Assembly (NCBI GenBank): GCA_963752505.1
Contig: CAVVYM010000002.1
Span: 299,310 to 363,309 of the forward strand
From: JACJWR01 sp963752505
GTDB taxonomy: Bacteria > Actinomycetota > Actinomycetes > S36-B12 > UBA10799
Length of the DNA: 64,000 bases
Reading direction: 5' to 3'
Shown here piece after piece: positions 19,391-28,724 of the stretch (position 1 is the stretch's first letter; each line of letters opens with the position of its first letter). The notes under the pieces are model-generated. The model had not been told where the DNA came from. It saw only the letters and a list, made by a program, of their open reading frames with translations, and did not search any database. The translations under genes and the position numbers were made by a program.

Positions 19391-19453
19391 TGCAAGTTTC
19401 CGGCAGGCGCCTGAAGGTTCCCAAATAGAGTCCGAAGGTTCCCGAATGGAGTT
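19391..19453. repeat. Three imperfect 21-bp tandem units upstream of the HNH gene
   Basis: Units 19391-19411, 19412-19432 and 19433-19453. The last two share GAAGGTTCCC followed by AATNGAGT; the first is diverged (GCAAGTTTCCGG). They lie 49 bases beyond the ATG of the HNH gene and could be an operator or the remains of a coding repeat. No gene covers them convincingly. Confidence 0.55.
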
Positions 19454-19587
19454 TGGTAGCGCGCACAACGATCGCAGCAGCAACTCAGGAGGTTTCGGAC
19501 AATCTGGTCAACGCTGATCGCCGGCCAGAGCGGCATCCCCACGGATCCAAGGACGATAAGCGGCCCGATACGCCGACGGGCACTCTC

Positions 19588-19663
<76 letters not shown>

Positions 19664-19728
19664 TGGCCTGCAAAAGGATAGCGCCCCTGCCCTCGCGAGC
19701 GCGGGTGCGGCCTGGATAGCGCCGTGAG

Positions 19729-20559
19729 CTACTCGTTCACAGCCCGCAGTCGCGGCAGCTCGTCAACGTCCGCGTGTGTGCTGCCGCCGACGTAGTCGTC
19801 GAGGCCCAACTCGTCCTCGGTGTCGACGTAGGTGGCCGACAGGGCTCGATACTGCTCGGCGAGCCGGGCTTGGGCCGGCGTCATGCCTCGGCGTTGACCC
19901 CGCAGGCCGATGGGATGCACGGATCCCAGCACCCCTCCGCCAGATTCCTCCACCCGACGTCGGACCGCCACCACCGGCGCCATCGGAACCACGTCCACCT
20001 CGCTACGCTGCCGGCGCTGCTCAGCCCGCAGGCGCAGGTCCTGGCGCCACTGCTCCATCTGCCGCGCATGACGTCGCGAGACCGCGACCATCACTGTGAG
20101 CATCAGCGTGGGTGCCATCGGCGCCCACATGGGCAGCACACCGAGCACCCCGAGCAACGCGAGCACCGCAGCGCCACCGAACAACCCGACCATCACCCGC
20201 CGGCGGCGAGCAACGGCCGTGCGCGAAGCCCGTCGGCGGGCCGCCAACCGCTGCTCCCGGGCATCGTCGCCCTCCGTCGATTCGGCGAGGAACGGGTCCA
20301 CGCCGTGGTCAAGGTGCAGATCCACCGCGGAGTCAAGCAGCACCCCGACGGTTGCCCTGCGCACGGGCGCAACGCGGCGCACCATCATCACGTCCACGGG
20401 CCGCTGGGTGCGGCGCGAGCCCCCCAAACTCGACATCGCGTGCCGGAAACGACGCGTCGTCCGTTGGGTGGCGTGCTGGTCGTACATGCGCACCATCCGC
20501 GGCACCAGGATCACCGCCCAGATCGTCAAGATGACGATGAAGAGAAGTCCCGACGGCAT
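19729..20559 (-). CDS. glpR: GlpR/SepX-type divisome membrane protein
   Basis: 276 residues. An N-terminal membrane helix (LLFIVILTIWAVILVPRMV) is followed directly by a polar R/Q-rich stretch, a long cytoplasmic section, two more helices around residues 130-160 (VGLFGGAAVLALLGVLGVLP), and a charged coiled C-terminal half. This start and layout match SepX of Streptomyces and GlpR of Corynebacterium, a membrane receptor for the MoeA-like protein Glp that helps position division proteins. The neighbouring moeA gene supports this. The identification rests on layout, the N-terminal pattern and conserved gene order. Confidence 0.78.
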   Translation of the reverse strand: MPSGLLFIVILTIWAVILVPRMVRMYDQHATQRTTRRFRHAMSSLGGSRRTQRPVDVMMVRRVAPVRRATVGVLLDSAVDLHLDHGVDPFLAESTEGDDAREQRLAARRRASRTAVARRRRVMVGLFGGAAVLALLGVLGVLPMWAPMAPTLMLTVMVAVSRRHARQMEQWRQDLRLRAEQRRQRSEVDVVPMAPVVAVRRRVEESGGGVLGSVHPIGLRGQRRGMTPAQARLAEQYRALSATYVDTEDELGLDDYVGGSTHADVDELPRLRAVNE

Positions 20560-20650
20560 GCGCCAAGGCTAGACGTGACGAAGAACACACCATCGCCGCT
20601 GTGCGGCGTGTCGCTGGATACCCGTTCCACTTCGTCGTACTCCGGTCGAT

Positions 20651-21244
20651 TCAGCCAAGACGGCTTGACTGTTGGCGCAGCCGATCCACCAAACCGGACC
20701 CGACCTCATCGACGCACAAAGCGAAGGAGTGGTGATCCCGCCAGTCGTTGTCGATGTGCAGGTAGCGCCGACGCAGACCCTCGTATCGGAATCCCAGCTT
20801 CTCCACGACCCGCAGACTTGCGGCGTTCTCGGGGCGAATGTTGATCTCGATGCGGTGCAACCGCATGCTGAAGAATCCGTAGTCGCACAAGAGTGCAACG
20901 GCCCGCGGCATGTAGCCCCGACCGGCGTAGGCGCGGTCGATCCAGTAGCCCACGTAGGCCGATCGCAACGAGCCCAGCGTGATGCCCCCGAGTGTCACCT
21001 GGCCGACGAATCGACGATTGACGGTGAGTGCCAGCGCAATGGAGCGGCCCGCTTTGGCGTCGGCGCGCAGCCGCCGCACCATGCCGCGGAACGTCGGCGC
21101 GACGTCGAGGGATTCCGGTGGGTTCGTGGCATCCCAGCGGGTGAGCCACTCGGCGTTGCGGCGCCGCACCTCGGCCCACGCGGAGGCGTCGGCCACCGCG
21201 AGCGGCCGCAGCCCCACTTCGCCGTCGGTCAGCTGCAGCTTCAT
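20651..21244 (-). CDS. GNAT acetyltransferase, RimJ/RimL type
   Basis: 197 residues from the ATG that overlaps the moaC stop. GNAT fold: acetyl-CoA loop at AYAGRGYMPRA, followed by RIEINIRPENAAS and VVEKLGFRYEG, characteristic of RimJ-like N-terminal protein acetyltransferases. The ribosomal-protein substrate is known only for the E. coli relatives. An upstream in-frame start (21259) would add five residues; the TGATG overlap favours the chosen one. Confidence 0.85.
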   Translation of the reverse strand: MKLQLTDGEVGLRPLAVADASAWAEVRRRNAEWLTRWDATNPPESLDVAPTFRGMVRRLRADAKAGRSIALALTVNRRFVGQVTLGGITLGSLRSAYVGYWIDRAYAGRGYMPRAVALLCDYGFFSMRLHRIEINIRPENAASLRVVEKLGFRYEGLRRRYLHIDNDWRDHHSFALCVDEVGSGLVDRLRQQSSRLG

Positions 21245-21750
21245 CAGTCGCGCCGCCAAGAGCCCGTGACACCACCGGACTTGGCGTCCACCTGGATATC
21301 GGTCAACACAGCGCCGGGGTCGAGGGCCTTCACCATGTCGATCACCGTCAGCCCTGCAACTGCCACCGCGGTGAGAGCCTCCATCTCCACCCCGGTGCGA
21401 TCAGCGACCCGGGTTGCCGCCCGCAACCGCACCGAGTCACCCTCCAGCGTCACCTCGACATCGATGCCGGTGAGGCCGATGGGGTGGCACAGTGGAATCA
21501 ACTCCGAGGTGCGTTTCGCCGCCTGGATCCCCGCGATGCGGGCAATCGTCAGCGCGTCGCCCTTCTTGAGCGTGCCGGCACGCACCGCGGCAGCGGCCGC
21601 GGCACTGAGCCGCACCTGCCCGCTGGCTTCGGCAGCACGTGACGTGACCGGTTTGGCGCCGACATCCACCATCGCCGCGCTGCCGTCCGCGCGCAGGTGG
21701 GTCAGCGAACCATCCCCCTCAGAGGACACCGGCGGCACATTCACGCGCAC
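21244..21750 (-). CDS. moaC: Cyclic pyranopterin monophosphate synthase
   Basis: Second half-reaction of molybdopterin precursor formation (with MoaA). All MoaC signatures are present: MVDVGAKPVTSR near the start, KRTSELIPLCHP, RTGVEMEALTAV and DMVKALD. 168 residues. GTG start; an internal ATG could shorten it by ~26 residues to just before the conserved core. Same-strand cluster with moeA; no moaA, moaB or moaD in the window. Confidence 0.95.
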   Translation of the reverse strand: MRVNVPPVSSEGDGSLTHLRADGSAAMVDVGAKPVTSRAAEASGQVRLSAAAAAAVRAGTLKKGDALTIARIAGIQAAKRTSELIPLCHPIGLTGIDVEVTLEGDSVRLRAATRVADRTGVEMEALTAVAVAGLTVIDMVKALDPGAVLTDIQVDAKSGGVTGSWRRD

Positions 21751-21762
21751 GATTCAACCGCA

Positions 21763-22986
21763 TCAGTGCGTCCCAAAGGGCATCACAGGTACCCGAGCGC
21801 CCGCAACCACGTGTTGAACCGACTCCGGCACCACCGCTAGTCCGGTGGCGTGGGCGAGTACCGCCACCTGATGGGACTGCTGGGCCGCCGCCGGGTGGAA
21901 GAGGTAGCCCTCGGCGGTGTGCACCAGCTGACCGCGGGCGTACTGCCGCTTCCCGAGGGGTGAATCGAAGTCCTGCGTGACGGTGGCCTCGACCACTGAT
22001 CGCGCGAGTTCGGAGAAGCCGAGCATTCGGCGCAGCACGGGCCGCACGAACACCTCGAATGACACCATCGCGCTCACCGGATTGCCCGGCAGGTTGAAGA
22101 TCGGCACCCCAGCGATGTGGCCGTGCCCCTGCGGCATGCCCGGCTGCATGGCAACCTTGACGAACTCCACTGTGCCGAGGCTGCTGAGCACGTTTTTCAC
22201 CGTGTCGTACGCACCGACGCTCACGCCGCCGGTGGTGATCACCAGGTCCGCGCGCACCAGTTGATCCTCGAGGGCATTGCGGAACAGATCCGCCTCGTCT
22301 GCCACCGGGCCCACCCAGAACGCTTCGGCGCCCAACTCCGCTGCGGCAACCGCCAGCGCCGATCCGTTCACGTCGTTGATCATGCCGGGGCCCAGCTGGC
22401 GGCCGGGCTCCACCAATTCGCTGCCGGTGGTGAGCACCACGACGCGCGGGCGCGGATGGATCACCACTCGGGCGCGCCCGACCGCGGCTGCCAACGCGGC
22501 CTGCCGGGCATCCATCACGGTGCCCGCCGTGAGCACCATTGCTCCGGAGTGCACATCGTCACCGGCGCGACGCACGTTCTGCCCCGCCCGTACGCCGCCG
22601 AACAACGTGACCACCGGCATGCCCCCGTCGGTGTACTCCACCGGGATCACGGCATCGGCGCCATAGGGCATGGGCGCCCCCGTCATGATGCGCGCCGCGG
22701 TGCCGGGACCGATGGTGGCCCGTGGTCGCGTGCCGGCCGGAATATCGTCGATCACCTTCAGTCGCACCGGGGCGCTGGAAGTCGGCTGGCCGATCTGCCC
22801 CGACACCACCGCGTAGCCATCCATGGCCGAGTTGTCGAACGGCGGCAGTGGCCAGGGTGCCCGCACGTCCTCAGCGAGGATGCAGCCCCGAGCGTCGGTG
22901 AGTCCCATGTCGATCGGGTTGAGCGGACGAACGCCATCCAGCACTCGCGCCACCTGATCGTCAACGCTCCGCATTTCTGAGTTCAC
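21763..22986 (-). CDS. moeA: Molybdopterin molybdenumtransferase MoeA / Glp
   Basis: About 407 residues. Contains PPFDNSAMDGYAV, TTGSELV, NDVNG, TTGGVSVGAYDTVK and LPGNPVSAMV, i.e. the conserved aspartates and the proline loop of MoeA, so catalytic molybdenum insertion looks possible. In Corynebacterium the homologue next to glpR (Glp) also binds FtsZ and acts in cell division; the presence of the GlpR-like gene in this operon raises the same possibility here. GTG start chosen 27 bases after galU; an ATG (MRSVDDQ) 12 bases downstream is equally good. Confidence 0.93.
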   Translation of the reverse strand: MNSEMRSVDDQVARVLDGVRPLNPIDMGLTDARGCILAEDVRAPWPLPPFDNSAMDGYAVVSGQIGQPTSSAPVRLKVIDDIPAGTRPRATIGPGTAARIMTGAPMPYGADAVIPVEYTDGGMPVVTLFGGVRAGQNVRRAGDDVHSGAMVLTAGTVMDARQAALAAAVGRARVVIHPRPRVVVLTTGSELVEPGRQLGPGMINDVNGSALAVAAAELGAEAFWVGPVADEADLFRNALEDQLVRADLVITTGGVSVGAYDTVKNVLSSLGTVEFVKVAMQPGMPQGHGHIAGVPIFNLPGNPVSAMVSFEVFVRPVLRRMLGFSELARSVVEATVTQDFDSPLGKRQYARGQLVHTAEGYLFHPAAAQQSHQVAVLAHATGLAVVPESVQHVVAGARVPVMPFGTH

Positions 22987-23013
22987 CCCACGATTACACC
23001 CCACCAGGTGCGG

Positions 23014-23898
23014 CTAGCCGATCTGCGACTCCAGCCAGTTGCGCAACTCCGGTCCGAGGTCGTCGCGCGCTAGGGCCAGTTCCACGACCGCCTTGAGGTA
23101 GCCGAGCTTGTCGCCGGTGTCGTATCGGCGACCGGTGAAGATCACCGCGTGCATGCCACCGCCTGGCAGCGACGGGTCGATCAGGGTGCTCAAGGCGTCG
23201 GTGAGTTGGATCTCCCCGCCTCGACCCGGAGGAGTGTTCTCGAGCACCTCGAACACCGCCGGATTCAACACGTAGCGGCCGATCACGGCGTAGTTGCTGG
23301 GAGCCTCCTCCTGCGGGGGCTTCTCGATGAGTCCCGTGACCGTGACGACGTCGGATTCGTCGGTGGCCACCACCGCAGCGCAACCGTAGGCGGAGATGTT
23401 CTCAGCCGGCACCTCCATGAGCAGCAACACCGAGCCGCCGTAGCGCTGCTGCACCTCGATCATGCGCGGCAGCACGGGTGTTGCGGCGTCCACCAAGTCG
23501 TCGCCGAGGAGCACCGCGAATGGCTCGTCGCCGACGTGCCGCGCAGCCTGCAACACCGCGTGGCCCAGGCCCAGTGCCTCACCCTGGCGCACGTAGTGCA
23601 CGGCGCCCAGTTCGGAAGGCTCGCGCACCAACTCCAGGCGGGCTTCGTCACCCTTCTCCGCGAGCGTCCGTTCGAGGTAGGGCCGGCGGTCGAAATGATC
23701 CTCCAGCGCGGTCTTCGCCCGACCGGTGATCATGAGCAGATCCGTGAGGCCGGCAGCCACCGCCTCCTCCACCACGTACTGGATCGCAGGTTTGTCCACC
23801 ACCGGGAGCATCTCCTTGGGCAGCGCCTTGGTGGCTGGCAGGAATCGGGTGCCCAAGCCCGCGACCGGAAGCACGGCTTTGGTGATCGGAGTAGTCAT
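23014..23898 (-). CDS. galU: UTP--glucose-1-phosphate uridylyltransferase
   Basis: Makes UDP-glucose, the precursor for GalE and Ugd products encoded further right. 294 residues with the nucleotidyltransferase start AVLPVAGLGTRFLPATKALPK, then GLGHAV and FAVLLGDDLVD. First gene of the moeA-moaC-acetyltransferase-glpR run; promoter in the 110 bases shared with the divergent sulfotransferase gene. Confidence 0.96.
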   Translation of the reverse strand: MTTPITKAVLPVAGLGTRFLPATKALPKEMLPVVDKPAIQYVVEEAVAAGLTDLLMITGRAKTALEDHFDRRPYLERTLAEKGDEARLELVREPSELGAVHYVRQGEALGLGHAVLQAARHVGDEPFAVLLGDDLVDAATPVLPRMIEVQQRYGGSVLLLMEVPAENISAYGCAAVVATDESDVVTVTGLIEKPPQEEAPSNYAVIGRYVLNPAVFEVLENTPPGRGGEIQLTDALSTLIDPSLPGGGMHAVIFTGRRYDTGDKLGYLKAVVELALARDDLGPELRNWLESQIG

Positions 23899-24009
23899 GT
23901 TCCGAGCCTAGCCATCACCGCGCGTGGGCTTCGCGACCGTTCGGCACATGCCCGCCACCCCCGACACGCATCCACCACCGCGGCGACGCCGACTGAGCCG
24001 TGGTGCACC

Positions 24010-24792
24010 ATGAGGGGCGTGACTCCCTCCACCGAGACCGCCATCAGCGACGGGGACTCAGCCGCAACCGCACCGCAGCGCTTCTTCTTCGTGCACATGC
24101 TCAAGACCGGCGGCACCGCGATGTTCCTGCGCCTACGCCAGCAGTACGGCGACGAGGGCGTCTACCCCAACGACTCCGACGGCGACGTGATGGGCGTGGC
24201 CCCGCAAATCGTCACCAAGACGCTGGCCGAGCGCTGGCGGGTGCGCGGCGACGACATCCGGGTGATCATCGGCCACCTACCGCTGTGCACCACCGAATTG
24301 CTCGGCGTGCCCTTCACCACCCTGACCATGCTGCGCGAACCCGTGGCCCGCACGCTGTCGTTCCTGCAGTTCCATCAGCGGATCTTCCCCCAGGATGCGG
24401 AACTTCCCCTCGAAGCCCTCTATGAGGACCCCACTCGCTTCTCCCAGTTGATCCACAACCACATGACCAAGATGCTCTCGTTGACACCGGACGAGATGAC
24501 CGCCGACATGCTCACTCCGGTCGACTTCACCCCAGCGCGGCTGGCGCGCGCCAAGTCGAATCTCGAGCGGATCGATGCCGTGGGCACCCAGGATCACCTT
24601 GAGGAGTTCTGCGAGGCGATCGACGCCGCGTACGGCTGGAACACCGCGCTGCACGTCAAACACAAGGGGGCGGGGAAGCCGAAGGTCTCGCGATCGTTCC
24701 GCCGGCGGATCGCCCGGGATAACGCCGACGACATCGAGTTGTACGCCCACGCCGTTGAACTGGTGGCGAATCGAGGCTTCATCCGGGCTTAG
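24010..24792 (+). CDS. Sulfotransferase family protein
   Basis: 260 residues. FVHMLKTGGTAMFLRL near residue 28 is the 5'-phosphosulfate-binding loop of PAPS-dependent sulfotransferases, and MLREPVARTLSFLQF is the second (3'-phosphate) motif. Probably sulfates a surface glycan or lipid. ATG start at 24010; the frame stays open far upstream only because it lies antisense to galU. No PAPS synthesis genes in the window. Confidence 0.82.
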   Translation: MRGVTPSTETAISDGDSAATAPQRFFFVHMLKTGGTAMFLRLRQQYGDEGVYPNDSDGDVMGVAPQIVTKTLAERWRVRGDDIRVIIGHLPLCTTELLGVPFTTLTMLREPVARTLSFLQFHQRIFPQDAELPLEALYEDPTRFSQLIHNHMTKMLSLTPDEMTADMLTPVDFTPARLARAKSNLERIDAVGTQDHLEEFCEAIDAAYGWNTALHVKHKGAGKPKVSRSFRRRIARDNADDIELYAHAVELVANRGFIRA

Positions 24793-24892
24793 CTCGCGCA
24801 CTCCCGGACGCCTCGGACTCGACCGTTCCTGCACGCCGCCCACACCTCCCGGCATAGAGTCGGGTAGAGGGAGCGGAACGGACGGTCACGAG

Positions 24893-26137
24893 ATGGCGTG
24901 GAAGTTGAGCGGATTCTTCAGGGCTATGGGTGCCCTGGTGGTTGCCGCCGTGCTCCTCCATCTCGCGAGTCCCGCCGCCTGGGCGGTGACGCCACCGCAC
25001 CCAGCCGTTGCCGAGGAATCGCTGACCTGCCGCCTGACGTCGGGGATGGCGGAATTCACCGGCGGCGAGCTCACGCGCAAGTACCGAATTCAGTTGCCCG
25101 ACGCCGTCGGTCCAGCCACCCCGATGGTGATCTCGCTGCACGGGGCGGGCGGCACGGCCCTCGGCCAGCAAACGGTGACCGGATTCACCGAAGGCAGTTC
25201 CGGACCCGAAGCCGACAGTCGCGAAGGGGGCAGTCCCCTCGCGGGCGCCAGCGTTGCGACCGAGGTCGCGGCGATGTCCAGCCTCGGCGTGCAGGAGGGC
25301 TTCATCGCGGTCTTTCCCGAGGCACGCGAGGACGCGACCTACCTCTGGGACGCGGCACCGGACTCCGAAGACGTGCGATTCGTCGAGGAACTCACCGAGC
25401 ACCTGCACGCGCAGGGCTGCTCGACGCCGTCGCTCACCAGCATCAACGGCTTCAGCATGGGCGCCATGATCACGTCGCGGTTGATGTGCCTGCGTCCAGA
25501 CCTGTACTCCGGTGCGGCGATGGTGGGCGGTGTGCTCAACCCGACGCCGCAGTGCGTTGTACCGCCGGAGAAGGAAATCCTAGTGATTCACGGTGCGGCG
25601 GACGATGTGGTTCCCCTCGACGGATCCCTCAACCCGTTCTTGGAGGCGGCAGCGGGGCCACATTCCGTGTCGAGCGTGGATCGGGTCGGCATCGCGACGA
25701 ACTGGGCTCGGGCCAAAGACTGCCCGTCTCCCGGCTGGACCACGCCGGGGTTCAACCGGGTCACGGATCTGAGTTGCCCCCGATCCGACACCCTGGCAGT
25801 GGTGGGTCTCATCATGGCCCACACCTGGGACTCCCCTGGCATCAACACCTCGCGCCTCATCTGGGCAGCGCTGCGCCCAGCCCCGCAGTGCACCGTGACT
25901 GCACCGAGTCCGCCCAACCCGGCTTTGGCCGCGGCGCTGAATCGAGCATCCGCCACCGACATCGCGTTCCGCGTGCACTTCGGCAACCTGATCAAAGCGC
26001 AGATGACCTGCAATCCGCACATCCACGCGGCCGTGGCAAACGCGATTCGAATGACCATCGCCGCGGATCCCTACGGGGCGGTGGCCCAGCAGCTTGCCTT
26101 CGCCATCCGGGAGAACGCTCGGATTGCAGCCGGCTAG
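24893..26137 (+). CDS. Secreted PHB-depolymerase-like esterase
   Basis: 414 residues with a signal peptide (ALVVAAVLLHLASPAAWA). Alpha/beta hydrolase of the LpqC/Est family: oxyanion segment VISLHGAGG, nucleophile elbow NGFSMGAM, acid in HGAADDVVP and histidine in MAHTWDSP. Exported carbohydrate or polyester esterase; the substrate is unknown. C-terminal ~80 residues are an extra helical tail. Its 3' end overlaps the end of the convergent GT2-FkbM gene by four bases. Confidence 0.85.
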   Translation: MAWKLSGFFRAMGALVVAAVLLHLASPAAWAVTPPHPAVAEESLTCRLTSGMAEFTGGELTRKYRIQLPDAVGPATPMVISLHGAGGTALGQQTVTGFTEGSSGPEADSREGGSPLAGASVATEVAAMSSLGVQEGFIAVFPEAREDATYLWDAAPDSEDVRFVEELTEHLHAQGCSTPSLTSINGFSMGAMITSRLMCLRPDLYSGAAMVGGVLNPTPQCVVPPEKEILVIHGAADDVVPLDGSLNPFLEAAAGPHSVSSVDRVGIATNWARAKDCPSPGWTTPGFNRVTDLSCPRSDTLAVVGLIMAHTWDSPGINTSRLIWAALRPAPQCTVTAPSPPNPALAAALNRASATDIAFRVHFGNLIKAQMTCNPHIHAAVANAIRMTIAADPYGAVAQQLAFAIRENARIAAG

Positions 26138-27936
26138 TGCCAGCGTTTGTCCAAGCCGTGGCGTGAGAACGCCCAGCGATCCGGCGCCGCGTTGAACCGG
26201 CGATCCTGCCGGGTGAACGCCTCCCGCCAGGAGGTATCGGTGGCGGTGACCAGCGCCAACCCGGGCGGCGGCGGCTGCTGATTCGGGACCCCGACGAGCG
26301 CCACCCGTGGATCCGGCGCTGCGGTGGGGTCGGCGGGGCTGCCGGCGCTCCCGGCGCTCCCGGGGCTGCCGGCGCTGAAGAACCAGAACCACGTGTAGCC
26401 GTGCGCTGACGCCCACTCCCGCAGCGCACCCAGCGCCACCTGTGCAGCATTGGCCATGAACAACACCGGCCCGGCCGCCAGCGCGGCGTCGGTCACGATG
26501 ACCAGGGCCGCCACGCCGCCGTCGCCCATCCGAATCAAAGTCGGAGGCCGGTCTGCGGTGCTCCCGGCGTCGTCCGACGCGGCCCTCTTTCGCCTGCGCC
26601 ACCGAACGGTGCGCGGGCGCTCGGCGGAACCAGAGCCAGCCATCCCGGCCGCCCCTGCGGCCCTGGCCGCGGATTCGACCAGCCTCACGTTGCGCACGCC
26701 GTTGAGGGTGAGATTCGCCGCCACATCCTGCCGACGGCCGGGATCCTCCTCCGCGGCCACGACCATCCCGGACGCGCCGACGCGCCGTGCGAGCGCCACC
26801 GTCTGATAGCCGATGCCAGCACCCAGATCCCACACAACGTCCCCGCCGACCACCACGTCGCAGCAGAAGTCGATCTCGGCGGCCGCCCAGTCCGCGTCCG
26901 TTCGCAGCGCGCGCGCTTGCTCGACCGGGGTCGCGGGCGTCACGGCCACGAGGCCACGCTGCGTTTTCAGCACCTCGACCGCATCGGTTTGCACCGCCAC
27001 TCGGCGCAGGTTGCGGAAGTGAGCATCCGCGAACGCGAGCGCCTCGGCGGTGAAGGTACCTGTCGCCGATCCTGGGGTGGCGCGGAGTTCCGCCACCGAC
27101 GTCGCGACGGGGGCCTCGATGAGTTCGAAGTCGGCGCGCGCTGCCCGCGGCAACCGCTCGGAGGCGGCGTAGTTATAGGCCAGATCCGCCAACTCATCGC
27201 CGGCGAGCACGTCACCTGCGATCACCCGGTCCTTGAGCTCCTCCCAGTGCGACGCCTCCTGCCGATCACGCGTGGCGCGCGAACTGACCGCCCAGGCCCC
27301 CACCACCGCCTTCTTCGCCACCTGCTCGTGCGAACGAATCGGGAAGTGTGCCAGGCGCGGGGCCGCCACGATGGGGTGCGGCAGAACCACGCCGTTGGCC
27401 TGAGACAGGAAGTGGTTGCCAGCCCGCACCCGCAACTCCGGGTGTCCCAGAAAGCGCTTGGGCACCACGACCTTCGTGAGCATCCCGTCGGTGGTGGCGT
27501 CGGCACGCCGATGCCGGATGCGCGTGATCGGATTCGCGTCTCCCGGATCGTCAGCCGGGGTGGGCACGAAGAAGTCCCACCACAGCGTGACGCACTCAGC
27601 CGTGGGCCACGACGCGACTGCGGCATCGAAGGCAGGTCTCGACTCGGCGCTGATGAACTCGTCGGCATCCAGGCAGAACACCCAGTCCGGATGGGGCTCG
27701 GGCCAGCGCGCGAGCAGCGCGCTCATGAGGTGCTCTTGCGGATGGTCGGTACGGAAGTCCTGGCTGACTACCAGCTGCGGCGATTCGGCAGCCAACGTCT
27801 GCAGGATCTCCCAGGTGCCGTCGGTGCTGCCGTTGTCCACCACGTGAAGGTGGTCGAGGTAGTCCAAGTTGTGGCGCACGAACGCCTCGATGATGTCGCC
27901 CTCGTTCTTCACCACCGCGGCTCCGCCGGTGCGCAT
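26134..27936 (-). CDS. GT2-like glycosyltransferase fused to FkbM-type methyltransferase
   Basis: 600 residues, two domains. N-terminal ~250: GT2/GT92-like transferase with VVKNEGDIIEAFVRHN, VVDNGSTDGTW and FCLDADEFI. Middle to C-terminus (~310 onward): SAM-dependent methyltransferase of the FkbM group, VWDLGAGIGYQTVALA, EEDPGRRQDVAANLTLNG, with a variable Ser/Gly/Ala insertion. Probably adds and methylates a sugar in one polypeptide. First 9 bases of spacing to the upstream methyltransferase gene indicate an operon. Ends opposite the esterase. Confidence 0.85.
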   Translation of the reverse strand: MRTGGAAVVKNEGDIIEAFVRHNLDYLDHLHVVDNGSTDGTWEILQTLAAESPQLVVSQDFRTDHPQEHLMSALLARWPEPHPDWVFCLDADEFISAESRPAFDAAVASWPTAECVTLWWDFFVPTPADDPGDANPITRIRHRRADATTDGMLTKVVVPKRFLGHPELRVRAGNHFLSQANGVVLPHPIVAAPRLAHFPIRSHEQVAKKAVVGAWAVSSRATRDRQEASHWEELKDRVIAGDVLAGDELADLAYNYAASERLPRAARADFELIEAPVATSVAELRATPGSATGTFTAEALAFADAHFRNLRRVAVQTDAVEVLKTQRGLVAVTPATPVEQARALRTDADWAAAEIDFCCDVVVGGDVVWDLGAGIGYQTVALARRVGASGMVVAAEEDPGRRQDVAANLTLNGVRNVRLVESAARAAGAAGMAGSGSAERPRTVRWRRRKRAASDDAGSTADRPPTLIRMGDGGVAALVIVTDAALAAGPVLFMANAAQVALGALREWASAHGYTWFWFFSAGSPGSAGSAGSPADPTAAPDPRVALVGVPNQQPPPPGLALVTATDTSWREAFTRQDRRFNAAPDRWAFSRHGLDKRWH

Positions 27937-27945
27937 CAGCGGGCC

Positions 27946-28575
27946 TTAGCGGCGCAGGCGGGCAGCGAGCACCGAGGCATCCTGCTTGGCTCGCTTCGCC
28001 GCCCGTTTGGCGGCTGACTTGGATTCGTCGACGCGGCCAGGGCGTCGGCCGAAGCCCCATACCTGCAGTGGCACGTCGAGCTCGTTGGTGAGGCTGTGCA
28101 CCTCGGGGTCGTAGTCCACCCACTCCTCAAGGTTGGCCACCAAACACTCGCGGTTGCCCCACGAATCGGTATGCACGTCCACGAAGCCGTTCTCCTCCAG
28201 GAACAGCACCATGCCCTCTTTGGTCCAGCGCGAGTAGTCGTGCGGACACGGGTGAAACTTGATGAGGAAGGGGGTCGTGATCACGAACATGCCGCCGGGC
28301 CGCAGCATCCGGCGGATGTTCTGGGCCGCGGCCCGCGGCGACGACAAGTGCTCGAACACCTGCTCGGCGATGATGAGGTCAAACGTCTCCGGCAGCCGGT
28401 CACGGCAGATGTCGAACTCCGGGTACTCCACGGTGCGGTACGTCTTGAATCCGAATTCCGCCCAGTCAGTGCCAGAAACTTCGAGGGCGTCGATGTCGGC
28501 CGGGCCGGCCATGGTGACGATCTCTGCGACTTTCTCGTTCATCACGTGGCGTACCCAGTGATCCAACGGTGCCAT
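27946..28575 (-). CDS. Class I SAM methyltransferase
   Basis: 209 residues: a methyltransferase-11 type core with LIIAEQVFEHLSSP and RRMLRPGGMFVITTP. The glycine-rich SAM loop is replaced by ALEVSGTDW. C-terminal tail rich in Lys/Ala (SAAKRAAKRAKQD), resembling the Lys/Ala linker in the third tandem GT2. Start chosen at the ATG with AGGAG upstream; the frame is open a further 68 codons without conservation. Operon with the GT2-FkbM gene. Confidence 0.85.
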   Translation of the reverse strand: MAPLDHWVRHVMNEKVAEIVTMAGPADIDALEVSGTDWAEFGFKTYRTVEYPEFDICRDRLPETFDLIIAEQVFEHLSSPRAAAQNIRRMLRPGGMFVITTPFLIKFHPCPHDYSRWTKEGMVLFLEENGFVDVHTDSWGNRECLVANLEEWVDYDPEVHSLTNELDVPLQVWGFGRRPGRVDESKSAAKRAAKRAKQDASVLAARLRR

Positions 28576-28724
28576 GGTGCTCCTACCTGCAATCGCCGAT
28601 GCTCTGCCCAATATAGGTGCGACGGCGCCGCCCAAATGTGAGTGCGGGCCTGAGTCGGGATTTTCGGCCGATTTCGGCTCAGAAACCCAACCCAGACCCG
28701 CAGTCAGCCGGAACGGGTGACGAG

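Noticed and set aside
23149..24009. Upstream extension of the sulfotransferase frame
   Set aside because: Antisense to galU; the conserved part begins after the ATG at 24010.
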